Positions 1-14,435 of a stretch of 64,000 nt of DNA are shown piece by piece. The translations under genes were made by a program, and so were the position numbers. Below the pieces are notes generated by a model that did not search any database, was not told the DNA's origin, and saw only the letters and a list, made by a program, of their open reading frames with translations. Position 1 is the stretch's first letter, and each line of letters opens with the position of its first letter. The stretch is taken from NCBI GenBank assembly GCA_947561715.1, contig OX387200.1:9860501-9924500 (forward strand), in the 5' to 3' direction. The stretch comes from Ascidia mentula. Its lineage: Eukaryota > Chordata > Ascidiacea > Phlebobranchia > Ascidiidae.

Positions 1-2703
<2,703 letters not shown>

Positions 2704-4330
2704 AAGCAACATGTAAGTTTGATTTGTGAATGTGTATTTATTCGCTTCTCTGTTAGCCTGTAGGTTGATCAACATGTCAGGACCTTTTTCTACAACCTAT
2801 TACACTTGTTGTGATTCGCGCAACACCGCTGCATATTCACTCGCCGATAAATTCCGCTTCACATGACATTGCAGAAACTTTGCAAAATCTTTGATCTCAA
2901 TAACATATGCTGTCATTTTACATCGATCCTTAACACAATTAATATTCTGCGATTTACTACGAAGTATGACGATTTACTCACAGCATGACGTCAACGATGA
3001 CTACAACATAAAAATCTTGCTTATTTGCTAAGAATCCTTTCTATTTTCGGTTTATGTGCCGAATTCTTAGAAAATCTGCTTCACCATTGTGAAATTAATT
3101 TAAAGTTAGGAACATTACTCACGGTTTTGTACATCTTTAATATAAACAAGATAGCCCATACAATGGTAGAGAACTTCATGCAGACGTTTCGATTGTTTTC
3201 TACAATCATTTTCAATGCAAATTTGAAGTATTTTGCAGAAACTTCCAGAACTATTGCGTAAGATCTTTTATTACAGAATTTTTAATGAGTCGGTAATCTC
3301 CTGTGTTCTTGGTTATTAGTCTAAAGCCAATGATAGTCCGGACTACGGACAGGATTATACTTAAAAAGCAATTAGTTCTTTTCGAGTACCTGATGATTCG
3401 TATGTTTTTTAAACAAAACTGGTGGCAGTCCAATCACCTTACATTTCTGCTAGTTGAGCCATTACTTTACGTACTCTGAAGTTTGCAACATACTCATTCC
3501 AAACTTGTTGTTTTGTACACACTTTTGCAGTTTTTCTTGTCATACCTAACTTAAAAACATTTAACGCTAGATGGGGTACGAGAGCCCAAGGAGCATCGAC
3601 CATCTGAGAGAGCGGATGAGTGAAACGGAAGATACACGAAACCAACATGCGCTTGCAAAACAAGCTTCTTCGGTCGAGACGATGGACGCACGTTTTATTA
3701 AAACTGAGCGAAGATTTTAACAGATCGGTTTTACAAAATGCAGTTTTTCCGACTGTGCGGCGTTTTTGATCATTTTTTGCAGATAATCACAAACCTATCG
3801 ACAAACTGAATAAATGAACATGAATTCTAATAAGAAGTGATGTAATTTTGGCGCTCATAGGGCGTTCCTAAGTGAAAAACAATGAAAATGGTGCAAATCT
3901 AAGCGTGTTTAATAAATTCGCAGCAAGCCTTTCAAAATCCGGTTTGATAAAGGCACAAATAGCGCCACCGCGCGGATTACGGCGTCCATCGCTCGGTCGA
4001 TTGACGATATGTTGGTCTCGATGCACTTGGGCGAATCTCTTGTGTACAAATGTAGCGTTGTAATTACAAAAGAGGCGTGGTGTGTGTTTGATCTGTTTTA
4101 TATTGTGTACTTTGCATGATTTTGTCACGAACACTGGACGTAATATTTTATGAGATCCAATGTTACTTTGCCCGGGCATAATGTTGAGACACACGAGTAA
4201 ATGAAATTGTAATCTGCGTTTTGTAACTTTGTCATTTTAATTATACTTGCATGTTGCCATTCAGCTGTATTTATCTGTTTAAAATTGGTTTAATAAACAA
4301 ATTACCACGCATTTTGCCTTTACACAGATC
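2704..4330. other. UPF1 3' flank, no gene recognised
   Basis: UPF1 3' UTR and AT-rich flank. Repeated almost intact after 14435 as part of the segmental duplication. Short open frames on either strand carry no recognisable domain and no convincing splice context. Confidence 0.5.
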
Positions 4331-4499
4331 TTACTTGTACTGGTATTTTTCGAGGCAATACACATAGTTACATAAGTCCGACATGAGACATATGTGCCAG
4401 GTTGGTCCGCTCTATGTAGTAAAAAAATACATTCATTACATTCTGTAATATTGACAAAAGATTAAAGCGTTTACACATACAACATGTGTTAAAATATCG

Positions 4500-5830
4500 C
4501 GGTCTCGGAATTTACACAACCGTAGTAAAAAAATACTGCATGTTTTAATCTGTCAACTTCTATTTTTAAAGCTTGGCTCGAAAAAATATGATCTATCAAA
4601 TAACATGAACTCGTCAGAACAGGGATCCTCAAACAAGTTGTATTGAAGGGTTTGAAGGAAAAACTCATCAAAACATTCGTTTTCGAAAACAGGTCGCGTC
4701 CAACACATGCGGAGATCGCGAGTCGAGAACTCCATTTTCACTGCGGTGTTGGAATTTGACGTAACGCATTTACCTTGCGAGTTGAGTTTTCATTTTATAG
4801 GAGACGAAATGTTTTCACGGAAGTTCAGTGACACATTTGTGATCAGTGTTGATTTTGTACTTAGTTATATGTAAGGGTTTCCATACTCAGTTTACTTATA
4901 AGATTTGTGCAATTTTCTAATGCAGTGACTTCGGAAATAAAAATACGTTCGTTTCTAAATTTTCTCTGATTGGCATGTTTCAAAATGTGGTTATTTTGTA
5001 CCTGACGGAAGTAGCTGTGGTCTGTGTCTGTGCGTCACAACCAGTGTGCTATAGCGTAATGATGAACAATGGCGTTGTTTTCCAGCCGGCCGCGATACAA
5101 TATGTTATACAAATAACGTTCATTAACGCCATCTCAAAAGCAGACGAGAACTCTATTTTGACTCGGTGCCTACTTTTTTGATTGATGGAACCTGTTTTTG
5201 TTTCAAACGGGAGTGCGGTGACCCATTTTTGATCGAACTTCATTTTGTACTTAGTTATATGCAGGGTTGTCTAAATACTGAGGTTAGTCATAAGATTTGT
5301 GCTTATTTATGGAAGCAGTGTCTTAGACAATACTAATGTGCTTATTTCTAACTTTTGTTCTGATTAGCATGCCTAGTTGTAACGTTCTTATTTTGTACCA
5401 ATGCGGATTGTTAGTTGTATGGAGTAGCGTGGTTGACGTTTTAAGATGTATTTGAGTGCCCAAGCATCCCAAAAAACATTATCTTTGTTGTGCTTCTCTA
5501 AAATGTTACAATCCTAACGCAAGTAGCTGGTCTGGGTCTTTGCTTCTAAACCAGTGTTGTATAGCGTAATGATGAACAATAGCGTTGTTTTCCAGCAGGC
5601 TGCGATACAATATGTTAACAAAGAACGTGTACGCAAGCTATTGAGGTAGCAGCTATCACCAAAATAAATCTGAATCACAGAAGACAAAAATTCGAAAAAC
5701 ACTAGCCTGGGTTGTAATTCTTGTGATATATTATCAATGAGTTCATTGCTTTTTTGTGCAACCAAGAGAAGGCGACCTGTAATTTTTTTGTAGCAGGTGT
5801 CAGCAAGTGTGTAGCCATAGTATGTAAATG
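4500..5830. repeat. Noncoding degenerate tandem repeats upstream of orphan gene A
   Basis: Two diverged units can be aligned. One includes the motif around 5083 (cagccggccgcgatacaata) and its partner near 5593 (cagcaggctgcgatacaata), about 510 bp apart. The phrase tacttagttatatg recurs near 4858 and 5250. Multiple stops in all frames argue against coding. The same block recurs at about 9240-10740 and 16090-17420. Confidence 0.6.
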
Positions 5831-6752
5831 GATAACATTAGCATAATGTTGCGTGGTAAATTTATTATGTTCAATGTTGAGATGGACAGTATTATTGCTT
5901 CATAACAATCTCGAGTTTGCCTTTTTTTGATAATATACTGTTTCCGCTGTATGATATGACTTTCAATGTGTGTGTGCAGTAGGCATTCGATTTCTGCAGG
6001 GAGGCATAGGACGTACTGCTATCGGTAACAATAAGGAGAGAAAAAAAGAGGGAGAGTGAGCAAATCCACATACGAATTATCGTGCAATGAGTCATAAAAA
6101 GTTGATAGAAACCTTCACACCCATTACTCAATGTACAGGTTCGATAAGCCCATGGTGAAAAACTTCCTTATGCCATCAGACTTCCTGAAAAGTGTCAATG
6201 ATTAACCGGAGTTAATTGTACACTATCCTCATTAAAGTTTGGGAATATATTTCACCTCCGATGCCTACAGCACGTTATAGTTGTTCAAGCATTAGAGTCA
6301 AAAATATTAAAAATTGTTGCAGACCTACCACTGTTTTGACCAACACTTGGTCTTTTAGTGCAGTTTTGGTGACATATGACGATCTTGTCGACTGAACATA
6401 GTTTTCCCTCTTCGTACCTGAGAAAACAAACATTTATTATATTTGCTGAGGTAACAATGTTAACATTTTGCGCGGCCTGTAGTTTACCAAAACGCGTGTC
6501 CCTTGTTTTTTGAGTTTCGGTCGTTGGATCGCACTGAATCCAACTTTGTTGAACACAAGCTATAGGCATATGTTGGACACATAGGACTCATGTCTTTCTA
6601 TTTTCTTGACCTGATGCAAACTATATTTAGTGTGAAAACTGAGTGTTTGGTGCTTACACCAAACGTTCAAACTAATACCTATTATTCGTTCATAGTCTTC
6701 TCATTGGAATTGATGTCGCTTTTTCATTTTCAGAAGTATAGGGTTTAACAAA

Positions 6753-7996
6753 ATGGACGAATCAACACAACAAATAGTTCCTGCCACCGAGCAAGTTGTT
6801 GCCACGCCATTTGTAATTCAAGGTGAATTTAGGGATGCAAGAGCCAAGCTTGAAATAAAAGATGGGCAATATTGTTTACACGTGGAAGGCAGGCTTTGGC
6901 CGTTATGTACTGATTTGTTTTCAAAGTTTGATCCTAAGAGGCTTGTTACAGTTGGAGGCTCAGTGGCTGCAGTCTGTTTCGCTGTTTTCAGACTTGGTGC
7001 TAGAGCTTACAACTTCAGGCCGGGCAGTCTAACTTTCACAATAGAGTTCTCCCCGGACGAAGCAAAACGCAAGATGGAACAAATTGAATCAGGAAAATAT
7101 CTCCAAATCATTTCTGAAGAATTTGGAGATATCTGCAAAGAATTCCATGTTTCCCACCTTCAAGGATTAAATTTAAGTATGTGATGTATGTAGTTGCACT
7201 TTTGTCGAAAACATTGTGTTTCCCAGCACATTGATGAAAACGATTCCCTAAAATTTTTTGTTACCGACGTTGGGTATTATACAATAAATTTACTGAGACC
7301 GACAAATCTCCGTTGCATATCCGAGATACTTTGAACCAAGTTAAAGTATTCTTATAAAGTGCTAGTCTTATCTACAAACTTATTTCTGACTAATCTAATT
7401 TATATGTATGAGTGTTTGAACACATGAGTATTTAAAAACATTTGTATATATTCCTCTCTTTGATAGAAATTGACATCAAAGTTTTACGTTTCAAAATGTC
7501 TTGAAATTGTGTTTGCAGGTGAACAACATAAGACGTATAATTTGGAAAACGCAAACATCGAAAATTGCAAGGTTGCTGTTGGAAAAATTTCAAATCGGGT
7601 GATCGAATATGGTGCTGATGTAACCCCAGGTACCGAAAACACATACGCAATCATTTTCCTATAGCATGCATATAATCCTTGTTTACAAAAATCATTTTTG
7701 TTGCAGAGCTTCTGGCTGCAAGTAGCTCAAGTGGGGGTGAGAAGTTTATCATGTGTTTTAGTAACCTGTATGCCTTTTGCTCCATTTTCATACTTAAACT
7801 TTACTTAAAACTAAGTCAGTGTAACTGCAGTGTTTTAAAGTACGAAACCTTAAATTTTATTTATATCCTTGGCATTTTTTCAGGTGATGTTGGACATGCT
7901 GGAGGGCACTACAACTTAAAAGGGGCAACTATTAAGGGAAGTATGGCTGCAGTCGGCGAAATACACGAAACTACTTTCAAAGGAAAAAAGCAGTAA
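6753..7996 (+). CDS. Orphan 225-aa protein, copy A, four exons
   Basis: Exons 6753-7176, 7519-7629, 7707-7736 and 7884-7996, all phase-1 junctions, stop TAA. I do not recognise the family. Exon 1 gives an acidic start (MDESTQQIVPATEQ), a compact region with one hydrophobic stretch (VGGSVAAVCFAVFRLGARA) and a charged helix. Exons 2 and 4 each encode a related motif (YNLENANIENCKVAVGKI and YNLKGATIKGSMAAVGEI) separated by a tiny Ser-rich exon. No signal peptide was seen. The ATG follows a cis- or trans-splice-like acceptor (cattttcag) 20 bp upstream. Three intact copies with conserved frames argue for a real gene. Confidence 0.75.
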
Positions 7997-8080
7997 AATT
8001 TTAACACGATACACGAAACTACTTTCAAAGGAAAAAAGCAGTAAAATGTTAACACGAAAGGACAATAATGAAAATATATT
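7997..8080 (+). repeat. 48-bp tandem duplication over the end of orphan gene A
   Basis: The end of exon 4 and its stop (from about 7960, reading gatacacgaaactactttc onward) is repeated immediately downstream (from about 8009). Copies B and C lack the second unit. The first stop codon is unaffected, so it only lengthens the 3' UTR. Confidence 0.7.
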
Positions 8081-8259
8081 TGTGCCCTTTTGAAGTTCGT
8101 CAACTGCTGAATTTGTTTGTCATAAAACTATATTTCAGTTGATTAAATATGGGTTTACGTTTTAGTTCTCTGGTGTGCAGCTTGGTTATTTGTTTTTGAT
8201 AATGAACAAGCTTTGTCATTTGTGGTTGAAGCAAACTGATCTGTAATGTATGTTTTGTG

Positions 8260-9060
8260 TCAGTATGCCCATGTTGTCAATGCCCAAACACATGCAATTG
8301 AGGACTTTCTGTATCGTGTGTAGTTAGTTTGAAAAAACGGGAAATGATGACTTCGCGCAATTTGGCAAGCCCTGTCAGTCATCCTTCCCAGCTCCTGAGA
8401 TCCTTCATCGTGGAGAGTAGGCCACGACGGGTGCGGGGTTTCATATGCAAATTCACGGAAAACGTGCACGTTCAAATGCACACCCCAAAACGCTCCTGCA
8501 ACTCTGTATCTGTCGGATGCAATTGCATTGACTTGCTCAGTTCTTCTTTTGAAAGGCTATTGAGGATTTCAGCGCTGTTTGTCAAACGAAAACCCCTCTT
8601 GGTCAGTTGTGAACGTAATCCTTACAGGTTTAAACTCACTACTCACTAAACTCAAGTACTCAGCAGTTTGCCGCATGGAGAAGGCAGCGCAACTTGGCGA
8701 CGAGGTTGCTCCAAAGGTGCACCTTCATTCTATAAGACTCCGGGTATCTCGACAAATTTCCTCCGGGCCACCAAAGGAAACGTAGACTGTCCCGATCACG
8801 AGGGGCAACACGCTCTTGATAAAACATCGCCTCGATATCGGCAACCACGCGGAACATACCAAGTTCGACAGTTTGCGACCAACTCAGTGGGCTGCAGCCT
8901 TTCCCCAAACCCTTGTCGATGGTCGCCTGTACTTGCTCTGCATACCTTGTGCGTATGTCTTCATCCTTTGCAAGACGAAGCTTCAAGCACTCGAGGCGTT
9001 TACGATCCATCTTCAAATTATCGGAACAATTTGATAGTCATGACGCCAAGCCAAGGGTAG
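8260..9060 (-). pseudogene. BEL/Pao retrotransposon remnant (RT region)
   Basis: On the minus strand 9016-8660 reads a BEL/Pao-like segment: [20 protein letters not shown], then [18 protein letters not shown] and [13 protein letters not shown], characteristic of the region leading into the reverse transcriptase. A normal stretch between the two parts is missing and the catalytic motif is not reached. The adjacent 8260-8660 is open on parts of the minus strand but not assignable. Fragment only, no LTRs. Confidence 0.75.
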
Positions 9061-10769
9061 CTGGAAAAGATGATCAATTAATTGGACATTTTCTTTCATC
9101 ATTCTACTTGTGCTGGTATTTTTCGAGGCAATACACATAGTTACATAAAGCCGACTTGAGACTTGTGTGTCAGTTTTGTCCGCTCTATGAAGTAAAAAAT
9201 ACATTCATCACATTTTGTAATATTGACACAAGTTTATAAAGCGCTTACACGTACAACATGTCTTTAAAATATCGCGGTCTCGGAATTTACTGGACTGTGT
9301 AATAACCGTGGTGAGAAAATACTGCATGTTTTATTCAGTCAACTTCTATTTTTAAAGCTTGGCTCGAAAAAATATGATCTATCAAATAACATGAACTCGT
9401 CAGAACAGGGATCCTCAAACAAGTTGTATTAAAGGGTTTGAAGGAGAATATTTCTCATCGAAACATTCGTTTTCGAAAACAGGGCGTGTCCAACACATGC
9501 GGAGATCGCGAGTCGAGAACTCCATTTTGACTGCGGTGTTGGAATTTGACGTAACGCATTCACCTTGCGAGTTGAGTTTTCCTTTTATAGGAGACGAAAT
9601 GTTTTCACGGAAGTTCAGTGACACATTTGTGATCGGAGTTGATTTTGTACTTAGTTATATGCAAGGGTTTCCATACTCAGTTTACTTATAAGATTTGTGC
9701 AATTTTCGAATGCAGTGACTTCGGAAATAAAAATACGTTCGTTTCTAAATTTTTTCTGATTGGCATGCTTAGTTTTAACAAGTGCTTATTTTGTACCTGA
9801 CGCAAGTAGCTGTGGTCTGCGTCTTTGCGTCACAACCAGTGTGCTATGTAATGAACCAGTGTAAAGATGAACAATGGCGTTGTTTTCCAGCCGGCCGCGA
9901 TACAATATGTTATACAAATAACGTTCATTAACGCCATCTCAAAGGCAGACGAGAACTCCATTTTGACTCGGTGCCTACTTTTTGAGTCGTTGTAACGCAT
10001 ACTTTTTACTTGGATTTTTGGAACCTGTTTTGTCTCAAACGGGAGGCAAAATGTTTTCTCAGGAGTGCAATGACCCATTTTTGATCGGACTTCATTTTGT
10101 ACTTAGTTATATGCAGGGTTGTCTAAATACTGACGTTAGTCATAAGATTTGTGCTTATTTATGGAAGCAGTGTCTTAGACAATACTAATGTGCTTATTTC
10201 TAACTTTTGTTCTGATTGGCATGCCTAGTTGTAACGTTCTTATTTTGTTCAAATGCGGATTGTTAGTTGTATGGAGTAGCGTGGTTGACGTTTTAAGATG
10301 TATTTGAGTGCCCAAGCATCCCAAAAAACATTATCTTTGTTGTGCTTCTCTAAAATGTTACAATCCTAACGCAAGAAGCTGGTCTGGGTCTTTGCTTCTA
10401 AACCAGTGTTGTATAGCGTAATGATGAACAATAGCGTTGTTTTCCAGCAGGCTGCGATACAATATGTTAACAAAGAACGTGTACGCAAACTATTGAGGTA
10501 GCAGCTATCACCAAAATAAATCTGAATCACAGAAGACAAAAATTCGAGAAACACGAGCCTGGGTCTATGGTTACCCTGGTTGTAATTCTTGTGATATATT
10601 ATCAATGAGTTCATTGCTTTATTGTGCAACTAAGAGAAGGCGACCTGTAATTTTTTTGTAGCAGGTGTCAGCAAGTGTGTAGCCATAGTATGTAAATGGA
10701 TAACATTGGCATAATGTTGCGTGGTAAATTTATTATGTTCAATGTTGAGATGGACAGTATTATCGCCCA

Positions 10770-11150
10770 CAGCACGTTATATTTGTTCAAGCATTAGATT
10801 CAATAGATATTTGAAATTGTTGCAGACCTACCACTGTTTTGACCAATAGCTACTGGGTCTTTCAGTGCAGCTTTGGTGACTTTTGACGATATTGCCGACT
10901 GAACATAGTTTTTGTCTTCTATTGTGAAAATGAATTTAATAAAAACTGAGCAAGTGTTGATTTTGTTATTGCCTAAAAAACGTATAATTACTGTTTGAAT
11001 CGCGTAGATTTTATTATATTGTATAAGAAACCAATGCATTGATAACAACAGTATATCTCAGTATTTAAAATTATTGTAAAGTTCGTTTGAATTGCGTAAT
11101 ACCAAAAAAATCTGCATGACTTTTATATTATCATCACAGAACAACAAATT
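10770..11150. other. Rearranged noncoding segment in copy B
   Basis: The interval equivalent to about 5880-6280 of copy A is replaced by AT-rich sequence with no recognised gene or repeat. It lies between the noncoding repeat block and the orphan-gene 5' region. Confidence 0.4.
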
Positions 11151-11497
11151 CCCTCCTCGTACCTGAGAAAACAAACATTTATTATATTTACTGAGGTAAC
11201 AAGGTTAACATTTTGCGCGGCCTGTAGTTTACCAAAACACGTGTCCCTTGTTTTATGAGTTTCGGTCGTTGGATCGCACTGAATCCAACTTTGTTGAACA
11301 CAAGCTATAGGCATATGTTGGACACATAGTACTCATGTCTTTCTATTTTCTTGACCTGATGCAAACTATATTTAGTGTGAAAACTGAGTGTTTGGTGCTC
11401 ACACCAAACGTTCAAACTAATACCTATTATTCGTTCATAGTCTTCTCATTGGAATTGATGTCGCTTTTACATTTTCAGAAGTATAGGGTTTAACAAA

Positions 11498-12752
11498 ATG
11501 GACGAATCAACACAACAAATAGTTCCTGCCACCGAGCAAGTTGTTGCCACGCCATTTGTAATTCAAGGTGAATTTAGGGATGCAAGAGCCAAGCTTGAAA
11601 TAAAAGATGGGCAATATTGTTTACACGTGGAAGGCAGGCTTTGGCCGTTATGTACCGATTTGTTTTCAAAGTTTGATCCTAAGAGGCTTGTTACAATTGG
11701 AGGCTCAGTGGCTGCAGTCTGTTTCGCTGTTTTCAGACTTGGCGCTAGAGCTTACAACTTCAGGCCGGGCAGTCTAGCTTTCACAATAGAGTTCTCTCCG
11801 GACGAAGCAAAGCGCAAGATGGAACAAATTGAATCAGGAAAATATCTCCAAATCATTTCTGACGAATTTAGGGATATCTGCAAAGAATTCCATGTTTCCC
11901 ACCTTCAAGGATTAAATTTAAGTATGTGATGTATGTAGTTGCACTTTTGTCGAAAACATTGTGTTTCCCAGCACATTGATGAAAACGATTCCGTAATATT
12001 TTTTGTTACCGACGTTGGGTATTATACAATAAATTTACTGAGACCGACAAATCTCCGTTCCATATCCGAGATACTTTGAACCAAGTTAAAGTATTCTTAT
12101 AAAGTTCTAATCTTATCCACAAACTTATTTCTAACTAATCTAATTTATATGTATGAGTGTTTGAACACATGAGTATTTAAAAACAGTTAGGTATACGCCT
12201 CCCTTTAATAGAAATTAATATCAAAATTTTACGTTTCAAAATGTCTTGAAATTGGTTTTGCAGGTGAACAACATAAGACGTATAATTTCAAAAACGCAAA
12301 CATCGAAAAAAGCAAGGTTGCTGTTGGAAAAATTTCAAATCGGGTGATCGAATATGGTGCTGATGTAACCCCAGGTACCGAAAACACATACGCAATCATT
12401 TTCCTTTAGCATGCATATAATCCTTGTTTACAAAAATCATTTTTGTTGCAGAGCTTCTGGCTGCAAGTAGCTCAAGTGGGGGTGAGAAGTTTATCATGTG
12501 TTTTGGTAACCTGCATTTTGCTCCATTTTCATACTTAAACTTTACTTAAAACTAAGTCAGTGTAACTGCAGTGTTTTAAAGTACAAAACCTTAAATTTTA
12601 TTTATATCCTTCGAAACAGTAAAAATGGCATTTTTTCAGGTGATGTTGGACATGCTGGAGTGCAATACCACTTCGATGGAGCAACTATTAAAAAAAGTAT
12701 GGCTGCAGTCGGCGAAATACACGAAACTACTTTCAAAGGAAAAAAACAGTAA
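11498..12752 (+). CDS. Orphan 225-aa protein, copy B, four exons
   Basis: Exons 11498-11921, 12264-12374, 12452-12481 and 12640-12752. Exon lengths (424, 111, 30, 113) equal those of copies A and C. It has the most amino-acid changes, e.g. NFKNANIEKSKVAVGKI in exon 2 and YHFDGATIKKSMAAVGEI in exon 4, yet no frame break. This pattern suggests selection on the protein, although it was not tested. Function unknown. Confidence 0.72.
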
Positions 12753-13078
12753 AATTTTAACACGAAAGGACAATAATATATATATTTGTGCCCTTTTAAA
12801 TCTGTTTGTCGTAAATATATTTGTGCCCAACTTCTGAATCTGTTTGTCGTAAAACTATATTTCAGTTGATTAAATATGGGTTTACGTTTTAGTTCTCTGG
12901 TGTGCAGCTTGGTTAATTGTTTTTGATAATGAACAAGCTTTGTCATTTGTGGTTGAAACAAACTGATCCGTAATGTGTGTTTGTGTTAGTAACGTGATAA
13001 AATAGAATAAATATGTTAAAGTTGTTTGGCCCAAGTGAGCAACATATGATATTAAACTCAAAAAACGAAAAGATTGAA

Positions 13079-13165
13079 GCGACTTCCCTCTTAGCGCTTT
13101 GTCATGCGGAACGTCTCGTAATCGAGACTTGACGTTTCATTGAATTTCAAAGGGACTGTTTTATC
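13079..13165. repeat. Short dispersed repeat, first copy
   Basis: The phrase gctttgtcatgcggaacgtc followed by gagacttgacgtttc recurs at about 26393-26475 with small indels. It lies next to retroelement sequence in both places, so it may be part of an element end. Confidence 0.5.
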
Positions 13166-13482
13166 GCATGACTGCGTCGCTACCTTTTGGTTTATTAGGC
13201 CTTTGGGTGTTTTGGGCAGTGTAACGGGCCACTAATCAAGGCTGGCTAAACCTGTTGGCCACGCCAGAGGTCTGTAACTGTTTATTGCAGTCTTTACTCG
13301 TTTCCAAGTGGAAATCTTCCTCAATGAAAGCATTTATTCAATTCGTGGAAACCGGGTTAAACACAAAACTAGTACACATTCAAAGCACAGGATGTCAGCT
13401 GGGCACAAACAACATAAGTAGTGTGACATATTTAGCAACTTATTGAATTGAGTTGGGAGCGAGTGCACGAGAAACTCTTACA
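13160..13482 (-). repeat. Probable BEL/Pao LTR remnant
   Basis: Read on the minus strand it starts TGTAAGAG at 13482, directly after a purine tract (13495-13483, TTGGGGGGAG). This is the arrangement of a polypurine tract followed by a 3' LTR. A second diverged copy of the inner part is at 28108-28320. The far LTR end was not defined. Confidence 0.55.
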
Positions 13483-13544
13483 CTCCCCCCAATTTGACAA
13501 GTTTTTTTTTTACTTTCAATTTCACAACACTTTTTCGTAAAGCG

Positions 13545-13853
13545 TCAATAATGCGACATAACACAACTATTTACAATTCCGCCTCTCGCATCACAGTCCG
13601 TGAAATGTATATGGGAAGTGCCCTTCGCAGCTTGGTCATTGACGCGATCCTCGCAATCTTCAATCTTCATGTACTGAACGTGACGCCATCCACGACGGGC
13701 GAAGCAATCGTGACTGCTCGTCATAGTCGACGGCAAACCTGCAGCTGGATTCACTCGCAGCAAGTGAATTGGAGTCAGAGGTGTCTCACTATCGCCATCC
13801 AGCGTAACTGGCGTCAGTGGACGAGAGTTAAGAATGCACTCAACTTTCATTAG
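13545..13853 (-). pseudogene. BEL/Pao integrase C-terminal remnant
   Basis: Minus strand from 13850: MKVECILNSRPLTPVTLDGD, then TPIHLLRV and later FARRGWRHVQYM. These are hallmark phrases of the BEL/Pao pol C-terminus beyond the integrase core. The frame then degenerates. Together with the adjacent polypurine tract and LTR-like sequence this is the 3' end of a decayed element. It abuts the start of copy C. Confidence 0.75.
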
Positions 13854-14053
13854 GAATGTTTGTAATTTATTATCAGTAAGGTTTCAAATATTGTGTTTGT
13901 GTATTATGTTCCTGGAAAATGTTCTTAAATTTCGCAGACAAGTTTACTTAAATCATCAACATGGGGAAAACCCTGTTAGCTTTCTCCAATAAATGTAAAT
14001 TTAAATCACATCAACCAAAAACTTTTATGTGTGTTGATTTGTTTAAATTCCAG

Positions 14054-14435
14054 GGGCGTTGACGCAGAATTACGGAGCCGGATTGTCCATGAGTCAACCA
14101 ATAAGTCAGGGAATGAGTCAACTCGGTCTATCTCAAGCGGATTTGTCCCAAGTACGATAACTGCAAATACTTACCACACCCGTATATACAATAAATGTTC
14201 GCGTCTACTGTAATGAACTGTATATGTCTTTCTTGTTTTGTGTTTTTTACATCTAAAATAACTTCACATATGTGTGGGTTTAGAATTCTCAACTAACAAC
14301 ATAATATTCTCCATGTAGGATAGTTACATGGGCGACGAGTTCAGGTCGCAAGTTGACGCAGCTCTTTCACAAGATTCAACTTACCAAGGAGAAAGAGCTT
14401 ATGCGGGACAAGGACTAAACTTCTCACAATATTAA
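14054..14435 (+). pseudogene. UPF1: Duplicated last two UPF1 coding exons
   Basis: Exons 14054-14151 and 14319-14435 match UPF1 2292-2389 and 2587-2703 almost base for base, including acceptor, donor and stop. The upstream UPF1 exons are absent, so this is a tail fragment. Its first acceptor keeps the phase used by the UPF1 exon ending at 1952, so splicing over an approximately 12-kb intron is formally possible. More likely it is a passenger of the segmental duplication. Confidence 0.85.

Larger units (their letters stand above)
9100..12985. repeat. Segmental duplication, copy B (shorter, more diverged)
   Basis: Starts at the point equivalent to about 4330 in copy A, so it lacks the UPF1 tail. 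It contains the noncoding repeat block and one copy of the orphan gene. Part of the upstream region (about 10770-11150) is rearranged relative to A and C. It is flanked by BEL/Pao remnants on both sides (8260-9060 and 13160-13853). Confidence 0.8.

Noticed and set aside
6285..6569. 94-aa minus-strand frame repeated in copies A and C
   Set aside because: Conserved only because the DNA is duplicated; in copy B the frame is interrupted by rearrangement. Only a short sub-segment was kept as a weak finding.
8329..8785. Plus-strand frames over the BEL/Pao remnant
   Set aside because: Shadows of the minus-strand retroelement sequence.
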